Positions 8,762-17,815 of a DNA stretch of 64,000 bases are shown piece after piece. The translations under genes and the position numbers were made by a program. Source of the DNA: JASGIT01 sp047601665 (GTDB lineage: Bacteria; Pseudomonadota; Gammaproteobacteria; Burkholderiales; Burkholderiaceae_C); contig JASGIT010000001.1 of assembly GCA_047601665.1 (NCBI GenBank), positions 4,340,001 through 4,404,000 on the forward strand, in the 5' to 3' direction. The notes beneath the pieces were generated by a model. That model ran no database searches. It saw only the letters and a program-made list of their open reading frames with translations, and was not told the origin of the DNA. Positions within the stretch are counted from its first letter, which is position 1. Each line of letters begins with the position of its first letter.

Positions 8762-9124
8762 ATGAGTACTGCCGTCCTTTCCGCCTCGTCCCGTGCCGCC
8801 CGGCGTACGCCCGCGCGCAAGCTGATCGCCTTCTTGTGTCTGCTGGCGCTTGCGCTTGCCGGCCTGGCGCTCGCGTTCCCAAGCCACGCGCTCGACCTGG
8901 TGGCCTTCACTGGCATCACGGGACCGCTGACCAGCGCGCTGACCCAGATCGCCGAACTCGGCCCGGGGATCAAGGCCTTGGTCGGCTTCGTGGGCTTTGT
9001 GGTGGCGTTGATTTCCTTGTCTGCGCTGCGCAACTTCGGTCCCGTCCTCTTCTACGTCGGCCTGGCCATCTTCGCGGCCGTCGGGCTCGTGATCGCCGGA
9101 GCGATCATGGGTGCGGTCGTCTGA
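8762..9124 (+). CDS. traA: TraA-type conjugative pilin precursor
   Basis: The 120-residue prepilin has a long basic leader with a hydrophobic core (KLIAFLCLLALALAGLALAF) and a probable signal-peptidase site at SHA|LDL. Mature pilin would be about 77 residues with two membrane helices (ALVGFVGFVVALISLSAL and VLFYVGLAIFAAVGLVIAGA), as in F/R27-type pilins. AAGGAG precedes the ATG at 8762. An in-frame ATG at 8568 would add a non-coding-looking extension. Its place just before traL-E-K-B is the canonical F-type order. A TraF/TrhF-like peptidase is encoded at 16815, so the pilin may be cyclised; that is inference. Confidence 0.88.
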   Translation: MSTAVLSASSRAARRTPARKLIAFLCLLALALAGLALAFPSHALDLVAFTGITGPLTSALTQIAELGPGIKALVGFVGFVVALISLSALRNFGPVLFYVGLAIFAAVGLVIAGAIMGAVV

Positions 9125-9156
9125 GCCCCCGGCGTATCGGCATTCCGGAGGCCCAC

Positions 9157-9456
9157 ATGCAAGCGGACACCTACATCCCCCGCCGGTTGGACGATCAGTG
9201 GAAGCTGGGCTTCTGGGATATCGACGTCGCGGCTCCCATCGTCCTCGCGTTCTTCATCGGCTACCTGTCCTCGAGCAAGGCGGCGTTCGCGGTCTGCATG
9301 GCCACCGGCATCGCGATCTCGCGCTGGATATCGCGCCTGAAGGCGGACAAGCATCCCGCGTTCGCCCTGCACTGGGCGTACTGGCACCTGCCGGCGAACC
9401 CTGCCACGTCACTGCGCGTGACGCCGCCGTCCCACATCCGCCGCATGGTCGGCTGA
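9157..9456 (+). CDS. traL: TraL, type IV secretion membrane protein
   Basis: The 99-residue protein matches TraL in length and plan: a short N-terminal YIPRRLDDQWKLGFWDID segment, two central hydrophobic stretches (PIVLAFFIGYLSS and AFAVCMATGIAIS), and a basic C-terminus. TraL corresponds to VirB3 and lies in the inner membrane, needed for pilus assembly. CCGGAG precedes the ATG. It lies between traA and traE, as in the F plasmid and in R27/SXT-type elements. Confidence 0.88.
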   Translation: MQADTYIPRRLDDQWKLGFWDIDVAAPIVLAFFIGYLSSSKAAFAVCMATGIAISRWISRLKADKHPAFALHWAYWHLPANPATSLRVTPPSHIRRMVG

Positions 9457-9470
9457 GCCGGAGCACCACC

Positions 9471-10034
9471 ATGGACTTCGATCGACTCAGCGGCGACCTC
9501 AAGGAACTGCGGCGGCGCAACCGCAGCCTCGGCCTTGCCGTAGGTGCGCTGGCCGCAGGCGTGGTCCTCGCACTCGTCGTCATCCTCAACCTCCTGGGCA
9601 CGGTGCGCACCGTGGTCGTGCCGCCGACGCTGAACAAGACCTTCTGGGTCACCAGCGACAAGGCGTCCAGCGAGTACCTTGAGCAGATGGGCAGCTTTGT
9701 CGCCTGGCTGATCCTGGACGTAGCGCCCAGCACGATCGACTGGAAGAAGGACATCCTGCTCGGCTACGTCGACCCGGCTCAGTACGGCGCGCTCAAGACA
9801 CGCCAGGAAGTCGAGGCCGAGCGCCTCAAGCGCATCAACGCAGCCACAGCGTTCGCGCCGCAGCAATTGGTCGCCAGCGAGGACACCCAGTCCCTCGTGG
9901 TGCGTGGCCGCTTGCGCACCCTCGTCAACGGCTACGAGACCGCCAACGACCTCAAGGCCTACCGCATCGACTTCGGCCACGCCGGCGCTCGCATGCACGT
10001 CATCGGATTCAAGGAGGTGCCCTATGCGAAGTGA
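9471..10034 (+). CDS. traE: TraE, type IV secretion core protein
   Basis: The 187-residue bitopic inner-membrane protein has one N-terminal membrane helix (LAVGALAAGVVLALVVILNLL, about residues 22-42) and a periplasmic domain beginning VRTVVVPPTLNKTFWV, the hallmark of TraE. TraE corresponds to VirB5/VirB8-like scaffold proteins of the F-type channel. It lies 14 bases after traL and overlaps traK by 11 bases. Confidence 0.92.
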   Translation: MDFDRLSGDLKELRRRNRSLGLAVGALAAGVVLALVVILNLLGTVRTVVVPPTLNKTFWVTSDKASSEYLEQMGSFVAWLILDVAPSTIDWKKDILLGYVDPAQYGALKTRQEVEAERLKRINAATAFAPQQLVASEDTQSLVVRGRLRTLVNGYETANDLKAYRIDFGHAGARMHVIGFKEVPYAK

Positions 10035-10995
10035 CACCGTGCACGCGCCGCTGCGCCTGCCCGTTCCTCGCCAGGCCGTCGCCCGGCCGGTCCCGGCCAG
10101 GTACATCCAGTCATTGCAGCCCCCGCCGCACCCGCGCTGGAGCAGTCTGTCCCCGGCGGCGCGCCGGATCCTCCTCGTCACGGCCCTGTCGTTGGGATTG
10201 CAGGCACACGCGCTTCAACTCGTCGAAGCCAGCGACGGGGTGGCCGTCGAGGCCATCGTCTCCCTGAAGGAACCCACCCGCATCCGCATCGAAGGCACAC
10301 CGATCACCGACGTGTTCGGCAACATCCATTCGAGCCACTGCGGCGGCGCTGCCCTGCCTTCATCCCCGGGGTCGCCGTCCGCAACGCCCGGTTTGGCCAC
10401 ACCCGCCGCCCTGTCGGCTCCGGCCATCAACCCCTCCGGCGACGTCATCGTCGAGTGCGATCGCGACAAGGGCGAGGTCTACATCCGCCCCGTTGGCGAC
10501 GCGACCCGGCCGGTCAACCTCTTCGTGTCGTCGGCCAGCGCGACCTATACGTTGCTGCTGCGCCGCTCTGACACACCGGCGGACACCATCGTCATCCGCG
10601 ACAGGACGCCGCGCGCAATGCGCCCTGCCAGTACCGACGAGGCACCGTCCGGCCCCGCACCCAACCATGTGCGCACGATGAAGGCGCTGCTGGTCGCGAT
10701 GGCTTCGGACCGCGTGCCACCCGATGTGCGGGTCGAGGAGACCTCGCGCGCCATCCAGCTCTGGGCCGAAGCGCGCTTCACGCTGCTGCGCCTGTACGAG
10801 GGCCGCGGCCTGACGGGAGAGAAGTACACGCTGCAGAACGCCAGCACTGCGCCAATGGTGCTGGCCGAGCAGGAATTCGACCGACCCGACAGCCGGGCCG
10901 GCGGCGAGGTCGTCGGCGTGGCGGTCGAGCACCACAGCCTTCAGCCGGGCGACACGACCAGCGTCTACGTGATCCGGCGGGGAGGTGCACGATGA
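10024..10995 (+). CDS. traK: TraK, secretin-like outer-membrane complex protein
   Basis: The 323-residue periplasmic protein corresponds to VirB9 and forms the outer-membrane core complex with TraV and TraB. A basic N-terminal stretch of about 45 residues precedes the hydrophobic signal (ILLVTALSLGLQAHA), giving an unusually long leader. The mature part begins LQLVEASDGVAVEAIVSLKE, followed by beta-rich sequence (PTRIRIEGTPITDVFG). AAGGAGGTGCCCT precedes the ATG inside traE, which supports this long start. A Pro/Ala/Ser-rich insert lies near residues 115-140. Confidence 0.9.
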   Translation: MRSDTVHAPLRLPVPRQAVARPVPARYIQSLQPPPHPRWSSLSPAARRILLVTALSLGLQAHALQLVEASDGVAVEAIVSLKEPTRIRIEGTPITDVFGNIHSSHCGGAALPSSPGSPSATPGLATPAALSAPAINPSGDVIVECDRDKGEVYIRPVGDATRPVNLFVSSASATYTLLLRRSDTPADTIVIRDRTPRAMRPASTDEAPSGPAPNHVRTMKALLVAMASDRVPPDVRVEETSRAIQLWAEARFTLLRLYEGRGLTGEKYTLQNASTAPMVLAEQEFDRPDSRAGGEVVGVAVEHHSLQPGDTTSVYVIRRGGAR

Positions 10996-12395
10996 GCACG
11001 CCAGGCATTCCCCCGAGCGGCCGGGCGCCCGGCTATGCCGTGCGCGGCCTTCTGGATCGCCTCTCTCCCCGCCAGCGCCAATATGCCCTGCTGGGGGCCA
11101 TCCTTGCCGGCGGTATCGGGCTGCTGTGGGTGATCTTCAGCTTCTCAGGATCCAGCAGCCCGGCGCACGGTGGCCGCACTGGCCAGGTCCAGCCAAGCGA
11201 CGTCACCAACATCGGTGTACTGCCGCCCGGTGGGCAGGTCAACCCCGTCGACCAGTGGGTCGGCACAGCAGGTCGCAAGCTGGCGCAGTACGAGACCGAA
11301 CGCGAGGAACAGGGCCGACTCAACAAGGAGCGTCAGGCCTTCGAAGGGCGGACGATGCAGCGCTTCGCCGAACTCGAGCAGCGACTGACCGCGGCACAGC
11401 AGGCCGCCACACCCGCGCCCGCCCCTGCGACCCCACCCCCTCCCGCGCGGCCCATCCCGGCGCCCCCCGCGGGCATGCCACCCGCGGCCAGCCTGCCACC
11501 GCCGCCTCCCTCGGCCGGAAAGGGAGCGATGCCCGCGGGGATGCCCAGCCTGATGCCACCCGCATCGCCCACCCCGGTGATATCCCGGGTGACGCTGGCG
11601 GATCACGCCCGCCCCGCCTCGGGGAGCTCCGGGGGCCAAGCGGTTCGGGACGGCGAGACCACCGCGCCCGCTGCAGTGCCCAAGACGGTCTCGACCTTCT
11701 TGCCGGTGAGCTTCACGCGCGGAATTCTGCTCGGCGGACTGGACGCGCCGACGGGCGGGCAGTCGCAGTCGAATCCGCACCCGGTGCTGATCCGCCTGTC
11801 GGACAACTCGGTGCTCCCTAACCAGTTCCGCGGGGAGTACCGCGAGTGCTTCGTGATCGCGGCCGGCTATGGCGACATCAGCAGCGAACGCGCCTACTTG
11901 CGCACCGAGAACCTGTCGTGCGTGCGGGCCGACGGCGCCACGCTCGAGGTGCGCATACAGGGCTCTGTGTACGGCGAGGACGGGAAGGTCGGCATGCGCG
12001 GGCGGCTCGTCACCAAGCAAGGACAAATGCTCGCGAACGCCATGCTGGCCGGCGCGCTCAGCGGCATCGGCCAAGGCCTTTCTACGGCCAATACGACCTA
12101 CGCCACTTCGGCGCTGGGCACCGTCGCCAGTACCGACAGCAACGCCGACGCGTACCGCGCAGGGCTCGGCAGCGGCGCGGGCAAGGCGCTGGACCGTCTC
12201 GCCCAGTACTCCATCAAGCTGGCCGAGAACACCTTTCCGGTCATCGAGGTCGATGCCGGCCGGCAGATCGACGTGGTGATCACCCGCGGCGTGCGGATCG
12301 ACGTGCCGATGACGGCCACGGCCGAGCGCACTGCCCGCCGCTCCCCTTCCCCTGAAACCCGCTATCTGGAGCCTACCGATGATGGCAACTACTGA
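10992..12395 (+). CDS. traB: TraB, VirB10-like channel scaffold
   Basis: The 467-residue protein has a cytoplasmic N-terminus, one membrane helix (YALLGAILAGGIGLLWVIFSF), a coiled coil (ETEREEQGRLNKERQAFEGR), a long Pro-rich periplasmic linker at about residues 140-200, and a C-terminal VirB10-like beta barrel (SFTRGILLGGLDAPTGGQ ... GQIDVVITRG-type ending, here RQIDVVITRGVRID). TraB spans both membranes and connects ATPases to the outer-membrane ring. It overlaps traK by ATGA. Confidence 0.93.
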   Translation: MSTPGIPPSGRAPGYAVRGLLDRLSPRQRQYALLGAILAGGIGLLWVIFSFSGSSSPAHGGRTGQVQPSDVTNIGVLPPGGQVNPVDQWVGTAGRKLAQYETEREEQGRLNKERQAFEGRTMQRFAELEQRLTAAQQAATPAPAPATPPPPARPIPAPPAGMPPAASLPPPPPSAGKGAMPAGMPSLMPPASPTPVISRVTLADHARPASGSSGGQAVRDGETTAPAAVPKTVSTFLPVSFTRGILLGGLDAPTGGQSQSNPHPVLIRLSDNSVLPNQFRGEYRECFVIAAGYGDISSERAYLRTENLSCVRADGATLEVRIQGSVYGEDGKVGMRGRLVTKQGQMLANAMLAGALSGIGQGLSTANTTYATSALGTVASTDSNADAYRAGLGSGAGKALDRLAQYSIKLAENTFPVIEVDAGRQIDVVITRGVRIDVPMTATAERTARRSPSPETRYLEPTDDGNY

Positions 12396-13227
12396 AACCA
12401 TGCGCGCGAGGCGCCCACGCCTCGCCGCCCTGCTCGCGCCTGCGGCCGTATGCGCCTCGCTGCTGGCCTCTGTGCCCGGCGCGCTCGCCGCGACGCCCGA
12501 CGAGAGCCAACTGCTCGACGCGCTGCACAAGGCGCATCCCGGCACACAGTTCACCGAGGTGGTCCGCACCGAAGTCAAAGGTCTCTACGAAGTCTGGATG
12601 AGTGGGAACGTCGCCTACGTCACAGCCGCGAATCCGCGCTTCTTCGTGTTCGGGCGTCTCTTCGATACCGAGAATATGCGTGACGTTACAGGACCCAGGA
12701 TCGCGCAACGCAGCGCCGACCAAGGCGGGCAGTTGCAGTCGGAGGCCCGGTCCGCGGCGTTGGTGTCGCTCGACCAACTGCCGCTGTCCGACGCGATCAA
12801 GACCGTGCGTGGCAAAGGACGCCGCAAAGTCACCGTCTTCAGCGACCCCAACTGCATCTTCTGCAAGCAGCTTGAGCCGGAGCTCGCGGGCATCGACGAT
12901 GTCACGATCTACACCTTCCTGCTGCCGTTCCAGGGAGAGTCCCGCCCGATCGCCATCTGGTGCGCCTCCGACCGCGAGCGCGCCTGGCGCCAGTGGATGC
13001 TGCAGGCAGACACCAGCCAGCTCCAGCCGAACGCGAACTGCGCACACCCGATCGCGCGAAACCTGGACTTGGCGCGCCGCCTCGGGGTCCAGGGTACGCC
13101 CACCCTGTTCTGGGCGGACGGCACACGCACTGACGGCTACATCGGGCGCACGGCGCTGGAGGCGAAACTCTCTGAAGCCGCCAAAGTGGCCGCCGCCAAG
13201 CCCAATACCGAAGGCAGGCGGCCATGA
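12379..13227 (+). CDS. dsbC: DsbC-like periplasmic disulfide isomerase
   Basis: The 282-residue secreted thioredoxin-fold protein has a signal peptide ending near GALA|A, an N-terminal DsbC-type dimerisation domain, and a C-terminal isomerase domain with C159-I-F-C162 in FSDPNCIFCKQLE and a cis-proline region (LGVQGTPTLFWADG). It would correct disulfides in the cysteine-rich transfer proteins TraN, TraU and TraH. SXT-type ICEs carry dsbC among the tra genes. The start overlaps traB by 17 bases; a second ATG 8 codons later is possible. Confidence 0.92.
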   Translation: MMATTETMRARRPRLAALLAPAAVCASLLASVPGALAATPDESQLLDALHKAHPGTQFTEVVRTEVKGLYEVWMSGNVAYVTAANPRFFVFGRLFDTENMRDVTGPRIAQRSADQGGQLQSEARSAALVSLDQLPLSDAIKTVRGKGRRKVTVFSDPNCIFCKQLEPELAGIDDVTIYTFLLPFQGESRPIAIWCASDRERAWRQWMLQADTSQLQPNANCAHPIARNLDLARRLGVQGTPTLFWADGTRTDGYIGRTALEAKLSEAAKVAAAKPNTEGRRP

Positions 13228-13874
13228 ACGCGAGAACGCTGCGCCTCGGCGCCCTCGCTTCTTTGCTGCCGCTGACCGCTTGCGTCAACATGTCCGGGCT
13301 CGGCGGCGGGTCGAAATACGCCTGCGCGGCACCCGAAGGCGTGGCATGCGACTCGGTATCGGGCACCTACGCCAATGCGCTGCACAAAAACCTGCCCAGC
13401 CAGCAGCCCTCGCGCGCAAAGCCAGGTGACCCACCGGCCGCCTCGTCAAGGGGATCCGTGCCAACAACAGCCGCCCCTTCTCGGCAGCCGCCCTCGTTCC
13501 CTTTGGACGGGATCTCCGGCAGCGGCGGCGCTCCCGGTCTGTCGCTGCGCTCCCAAGCAAGGGTGCTACGGCTCTGGACCAAGGCCTGGGAAGATGCCGA
13601 TGGCGACCTCTGGGACCAGGGCTTCGTCTATGTGCAGGTCGACGCGGGCCGCTGGCAGATCGACCACGTGCGCCAGCGCATTCGCGATCAGTTCGCACCG
13701 CTGCGCCCGCCGCCCGCAGCGCCATCGAGCGGAGCGAACTCCACTTCCGAGCCGGCGATCTCGCCGTCCGCCATACCGGAGGCCGTCGACGGCGCGATGC
13801 AGCGGCCTGCATCCCTCAACCCCTTCCCCCTGCTCAGTCCGCCATCGTCGGGACTGGGCAGCAGGCCGCACTGA
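13224..13874 (+). CDS. traV: TraV outer-membrane lipoprotein
   Basis: The 216-residue protein has a lipoprotein signal with lipobox LTAC (cysteine near residue 20) followed by NMSGLGG and a YACAAPEGVACDSVSGTY segment, the conserved cysteine-containing TraV motif. TraV (VirB7-like) anchors the TraK/TraB core complex in the outer membrane. The remainder is Pro/Ser-rich and poorly conserved. It overlaps dsbC by four bases. Confidence 0.9.
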   Translation: MNARTLRLGALASLLPLTACVNMSGLGGGSKYACAAPEGVACDSVSGTYANALHKNLPSQQPSRAKPGDPPAASSRGSVPTTAAPSRQPPSFPLDGISGSGGAPGLSLRSQARVLRLWTKAWEDADGDLWDQGFVYVQVDAGRWQIDHVRQRIRDQFAPLRPPPAAPSSGANSTSEPAISPSAIPEAVDGAMQRPASLNPFPLLSPPSSGLGSRPH

Positions 13875-13882
13875 GGTCCGCC

Positions 13883-16465
13883 ATGCGCATGCCCTCCATC
13901 GCCCCCCGAGACCGCGGCTTCCGCGCCGCGCCGCTGTTGCCTTTTGGAACGCCGCCGGACACCCCGGCCGAGCAGTTCGCGAGCTGGCTGCCCTACTCCG
14001 CCTACCTGGACGAAGAGAAGCTCTTCGTGAACCGCGACGGCATGGGCTTCATGCTGGAAGTGATGCCGCAGTCGGGCGCCGACGAGCGCATGTCCGAAGT
14101 GCTGGTGTCCCTCTACGCCAATTGCCCGCCGGACACCGGCCTGCAGTTCCACCTGTTCGCCTCGCCGCACATTCGCCAGCAGCTGCGCCAGTACACCAAC
14201 CTGCGCGTCGAAGACGAGGATCAGGCGGAGAAGGCCCGCGAGTGGGGACGGCCCGTCCCGAACGAGAACCTGTTTCGCAAACTGGCCCACCAGCGGGTGA
14301 ACCACCTGCTGCATGGCACCCAGGAATCGCTGACGGCGGGGTTCCACTACACGCTGCGGGACTTCCGGCTGATGCTGGGCGTGGCGTTTCCGGGGAATGC
14401 GGAGGATCTGAACCGGCGCGACGCGCTGCTGGCCCTGCGCGACTCCATGGCGGCCACGCTGCGCTCGGCCATGCTGCCCAACCGGGTCTGCGACGCGGCG
14501 GACCTGATCAACTGGTGCGCCCTCTTCACCAACCCCGACCGCATCGCGCATTCCGACGCCGAGGACCTTAACTTCGACGACGACCGCTGGCTGCACTACG
14601 ACGACGGCCGCGAGATCCGCGACCAGGTGGTCGACTTCGACACCATCCAGGACCCGCACCCCTCGGGGATCACGCTCTGGAAGAAGACCAGCGCCGAGGT
14701 GCTGGAGGCGCGCTTCTATTCGATCAAGAGCTTTCCCGAGCGCTTCGCGCTGTGGCAGATGGGCTCGCTGATCGGCGATCTGATGCAGCCGGCGCTGCAG
14801 TACAGCGCCCCGTTCCTGATCACGCTGGGCGTGCACATCCTCGACCCGAACGCCACTAAGTCCATCATCACGGCCAACCACGTGCGGGCGACGCAGAACG
14901 CCAAATCCAAGATGGCCGACGTGATGCCGGACGTGCGCAAGAAGCTCGACGACTGGTCGGCCGCCGCCAACGCCATCGACACGGGCGGCAGCCTGGTCAG
15001 CCTATACCACCAGCTCGCCATCTTCACGCCGCCGGACAGGTCCGCCTCGGCGCACGAGGCCGCGAACGCCATCTGGCGCGCCAGGGGTTTCCAGCTCAAC
15101 GCCGACGCCTACATGCACCGCCAGGCGCTGCTGGCCAGCCTGCCCATGACGCTGACGCCGAGGTTCCACAAGGACCTCGCCAAGATGCGCCGCGTCACGC
15201 GCAAGACCATGGCCAATGCCATCCACATGGCGCCGCTGATCGCCGAGTGGCGCGGCACGCGCACCCCGGCACTGGTCTTCGGTGGCCGCCGCGGCCAGAT
15301 CATGACGCTGGATCTCTTCGACAACGACCTGGGCAACCCCAACTTCGCCATCATCGGCGCGCCCGGCTCCGGCAAGTCGGTGCTCATGAACGAGATGGCC
15401 TGGTCGTACCGCGCGATCGGCGCGAAGGTCTGGATGCTGGACCTGGGCCGCAGCTTCGAAAAGCTCTGCCGCAAGGCAAAGGGCACGCACATCGAATTCA
15501 GGCCCGACGTCGATATCTGCGTCAATCCGTTTACGCACATCACCGACATCAACGAAGACATCGATATGCTCGTTCCGGGCATATCGAAGATGTGCTCGAT
15601 GCAGCACCGGCTGGAGGAGGTTCAGTACAAGGCCATTAGCGCCATGGTGCTCAAGCTGTGGCGAGAGCATGGCAACGATCTGAGCGTCACCCCACTGCGA
15701 GACGCCTTCAAGACAGGCTCGATTCCGGAGCTGGGCATCGTCAATGACCAGCGCATCAAGGATCTGGCCATCATGCTGAACCCCTATGCGCGCGGCGGCC
15801 AGTACGAGCGCTTCTTCGAAGGCCGCAACAACATCGACTTCACCAACGACTTTATTGTCGTGGAGAACGAGGAGCTCAAAAGGCGGCCCGACCTGCACGC
15901 GGTGGTGAACATCCTGCTGCTGCACCGGATCACCGGCGAGATGTACCTGACGCGCAACCGGCGCAAGGTGCTGTTCGTTGACGAGCTCAAGCAGCAGCTC
16001 GGCGACATCGGCGCGGATGACCCGGTCAAAGCGGCAGTGATCGAGGAAGCGGCCCGGCGCGCGCGCAAATACGGTGGGGCCTTGGGCACCGCAACGCAAT
16101 CCGCTGACGACTACTACGGCTCCGCGCAGATGGAAGCCGCATTCAACTGCAGCGACTGGGTGTTCCTGTTGCGCCAGAAGCCCGAATCCATCGAGATGTT
16201 GGACCGCAAGGGGCGCCTGGCCATGGACGAGCCCAAAAAGCGGCTGCTCAATTCGCTGCGTACCGAAGCTGGGGCGTTCTCAGAGTTGTACATCTCCTCG
16301 CCGGTGGGTGAAGGCGTGGCGCGCAACATCCTCGATCCGGCCACGCACCTGCTGTTCTCCAACAAGCTCGAAGACAACGCGCCCATCGATACGCTGCGCG
16401 CCCAGGGCTTGTCGATCGACGAAGCCATCACGGAACTGCTGCGCCAGCGGGGGCACACGCTATGA
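13883..16465 (+). CDS. traC: TraC, VirB4-like secretion ATPase
   Basis: The 860-residue cytoplasmic ATPase powers pilus assembly. The N-terminal TraC domain includes FASWLPYSAYLDEEKLFVN; the C-terminal AAA domain has Walker A (GAPGSGKSVLMNE, about residues 491-503) and Walker B (VLFVDELKQQL, near 695), followed by ATQSADDYYGS. Length and motifs match F-type TraC. GAGG precedes the ATG nine bases after traV, and the stop overlaps the trbI start. All key ATPase residues are present. Confidence 0.96.
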   Translation: MRMPSIAPRDRGFRAAPLLPFGTPPDTPAEQFASWLPYSAYLDEEKLFVNRDGMGFMLEVMPQSGADERMSEVLVSLYANCPPDTGLQFHLFASPHIRQQLRQYTNLRVEDEDQAEKAREWGRPVPNENLFRKLAHQRVNHLLHGTQESLTAGFHYTLRDFRLMLGVAFPGNAEDLNRRDALLALRDSMAATLRSAMLPNRVCDAADLINWCALFTNPDRIAHSDAEDLNFDDDRWLHYDDGREIRDQVVDFDTIQDPHPSGITLWKKTSAEVLEARFYSIKSFPERFALWQMGSLIGDLMQPALQYSAPFLITLGVHILDPNATKSIITANHVRATQNAKSKMADVMPDVRKKLDDWSAAANAIDTGGSLVSLYHQLAIFTPPDRSASAHEAANAIWRARGFQLNADAYMHRQALLASLPMTLTPRFHKDLAKMRRVTRKTMANAIHMAPLIAEWRGTRTPALVFGGRRGQIMTLDLFDNDLGNPNFAIIGAPGSGKSVLMNEMAWSYRAIGAKVWMLDLGRSFEKLCRKAKGTHIEFRPDVDICVNPFTHITDINEDIDMLVPGISKMCSMQHRLEEVQYKAISAMVLKLWREHGNDLSVTPLRDAFKTGSIPELGIVNDQRIKDLAIMLNPYARGGQYERFFEGRNNIDFTNDFIVVENEELKRRPDLHAVVNILLLHRITGEMYLTRNRRKVLFVDELKQQLGDIGADDPVKAAVIEEAARRARKYGGALGTATQSADDYYGSAQMEAAFNCSDWVFLLRQKPESIEMLDRKGRLAMDEPKKRLLNSLRTEAGAFSELYISSPVGEGVARNILDPATHLLFSNKLEDNAPIDTLRAQGLSIDEAITELLRQRGHTL

Positions 16466-16818
16466 GCCGGCCGCTGCTGCTCAACACGATCGTCTCGGCG
16501 CTGCTGGTCGCGCTCGGCATTACTGCCTATGACCGTTGGGTGCTGCGCCCTGCCCTGGTGGTCGGCGTAGTGGATCTGTCCGAGGTGTACCGCGCGAAAG
16601 AGGCCGAGTTCACCCGGCTGCTCACCAGCGGCGGTAGCGACGCCGAGCGCGACCAGGCGCTCGCGCTTGCCCGGCGCTTCTCGCAGCGCCTGCCTGCCGC
16701 CCTGGATGAGCTGCCGCTCGAGTGCGGCTGCCTCGTGGTGGTCAAGGGGGCAATCGCCGGGGCACCGGGCAGCCGCGACCTCACGCCGCTGCTGCGCAGC
16801 AAGGTGGAACAGCCATGA
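16462..16818 (+). CDS. trbI: TrbI-like F-type transfer protein
   Basis: The 118-residue protein has one N-terminal membrane helix (LLLNTIVSALLVALGITAYD) and a periplasmic helical domain starting VVGVVDLSEVYRAKEAEF, matching the size and topology of TrbI, a poorly understood F-pilus assembly/retraction protein. A near-C-terminal CGCLVVVKGAI segment resembles the end of that family. It overlaps both traC and the next gene by four bases. Confidence 0.75.
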   Translation: MSRPLLLNTIVSALLVALGITAYDRWVLRPALVVGVVDLSEVYRAKEAEFTRLLTSGGSDAERDQALALARRFSQRLPAALDELPLECGCLVVVKGAIAGAPGSRDLTPLLRSKVEQP

Positions 16819-17402
16819 CCGTGAAGCTCGTCCCTGAAAACCGCGTACCGCAGCCGGGATGGTGGCGCCGTCGCGCCCTGGCCTACATCGACTTCCTGCG
16901 GCACATGCGCCGCCGCTGGTACCTCTATCTGCCGGTGTTCGCGATCTGGGGCTTCGCCTACGTGCGCCTGTTCGTCGACCCGACGCCACGCATGCCCATC
17001 CTGGTCAACTGGACGCCGAGCCTTCCCTACCACCTGGCCTTGATGCGGTACCAGCGTTCGCAGGTGCATCGCGGCGACCTGATCGTCTTCGCGTTCGCGG
17101 GACAGGCCCAGGCGCACTACCGCGGCCTGCGCGGCCAACCCTTCTTCAAGCAGGTGCGAGGCGTCCCCGGTGACGTGGTCACAGTCGCCGAGCGCACGGT
17201 ATTCGTCAATGGCGAGCCCGTGGGGCTGGCAAAGACGCATGCCTACGACGGCTATCCCCTCGCACCCATCGCGCCCATGGTGATCCCTGCCGGGCACTAC
17301 TACGTCCAGGGTGTCGGCCCGCACAGCTTCGATTCGCGCTATGCCGAAAGCGGCCTGGTGCGCGCCGAGCAGGTGGTGGGCATCGTGATGCCGATCTTCT
17401 GA
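16815..17402 (+). CDS. TraF/TrhF-like S26 serine peptidase
   Basis: The 195-residue membrane peptidase of the signal-peptidase (S26) family has one membrane helix at about residues 36-52, a probable nucleophile S69 in NWTPSLPYHL, the general-base lysine K112 in FFKQVRGVPGD, and a SFDSRY motif at 171-176. In RP4 (TraF) and R27 such enzymes trim and cyclise the pilin; SXT carries trhF. With the TraA-type pilin at 8762 this suggests a processed, possibly circular pilin. Not the thioredoxin-like F-plasmid TraF, which is at 23036. Confidence 0.88.
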   Translation: MTVKLVPENRVPQPGWWRRRALAYIDFLRHMRRRWYLYLPVFAIWGFAYVRLFVDPTPRMPILVNWTPSLPYHLALMRYQRSQVHRGDLIVFAFAGQAQAHYRGLRGQPFFKQVRGVPGDVVTVAERTVFVNGEPVGLAKTHAYDGYPLAPIAPMVIPAGHYYVQGVGPHSFDSRYAESGLVRAEQVVGIVMPIF

Positions 17403-17413
17403 GGAGCCTGCCC

Positions 17414-17815
17414 ATGCCCCGCCCTTCCGCCTTCAGCCCCTGTTCCGGCCTCGTCGCCCTGCTGGTCGCCCAGGTGCTGGCCTCGGCTACCGCGCTGGCC
17501 CAGACCAGCCCGGCTTTCGGCCCGCTGGGATTGCCGTCTGCCGCTTCGTCCGAGGACGACATGCCGCTTGAGGATTACCTGGGCCTGCTGCGCCAGATCG
17601 CCCCGGCCGCGGAACAGGGCGCACGGACCTATCTCGCTGCGGCGCAACTGCGCTGCCGCCGCGCGCCAACCACGGCCGAGCTGAGGCAGGCCATGGCAGA
17701 CGGCGAAGGCCATCCGGCGCTTATGGGCCTGATTCGCGCCGCCCACCTGCAGGACAGGGCCGCGCGCGACCAGTGGGTCGCGCAGGTCCCCTGCCCTCAA
17801 GGGGCAGCAAGATGA
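17414..17815 (+). CDS. hypothetical periplasmic protein in tra operon
   Basis: I do not recognise a family for this 133-residue protein. It has a signal peptide (SGLVALLVAQVLASATALA|Q) and a small helical domain with two cysteines (LRCRRAP and VPCPQG). GAGG precedes the ATG, and the stop overlaps traW by four bases, so it is translated with the tra genes. A periplasmic accessory role in pilus assembly is inferred from position only. Confidence 0.65.
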   Translation: MPRPSAFSPCSGLVALLVAQVLASATALAQTSPAFGPLGLPSAASSEDDMPLEDYLGLLRQIAPAAEQGARTYLAAAQLRCRRAPTTAELRQAMADGEGHPALMGLIRAAHLQDRAARDQWVAQVPCPQGAAR

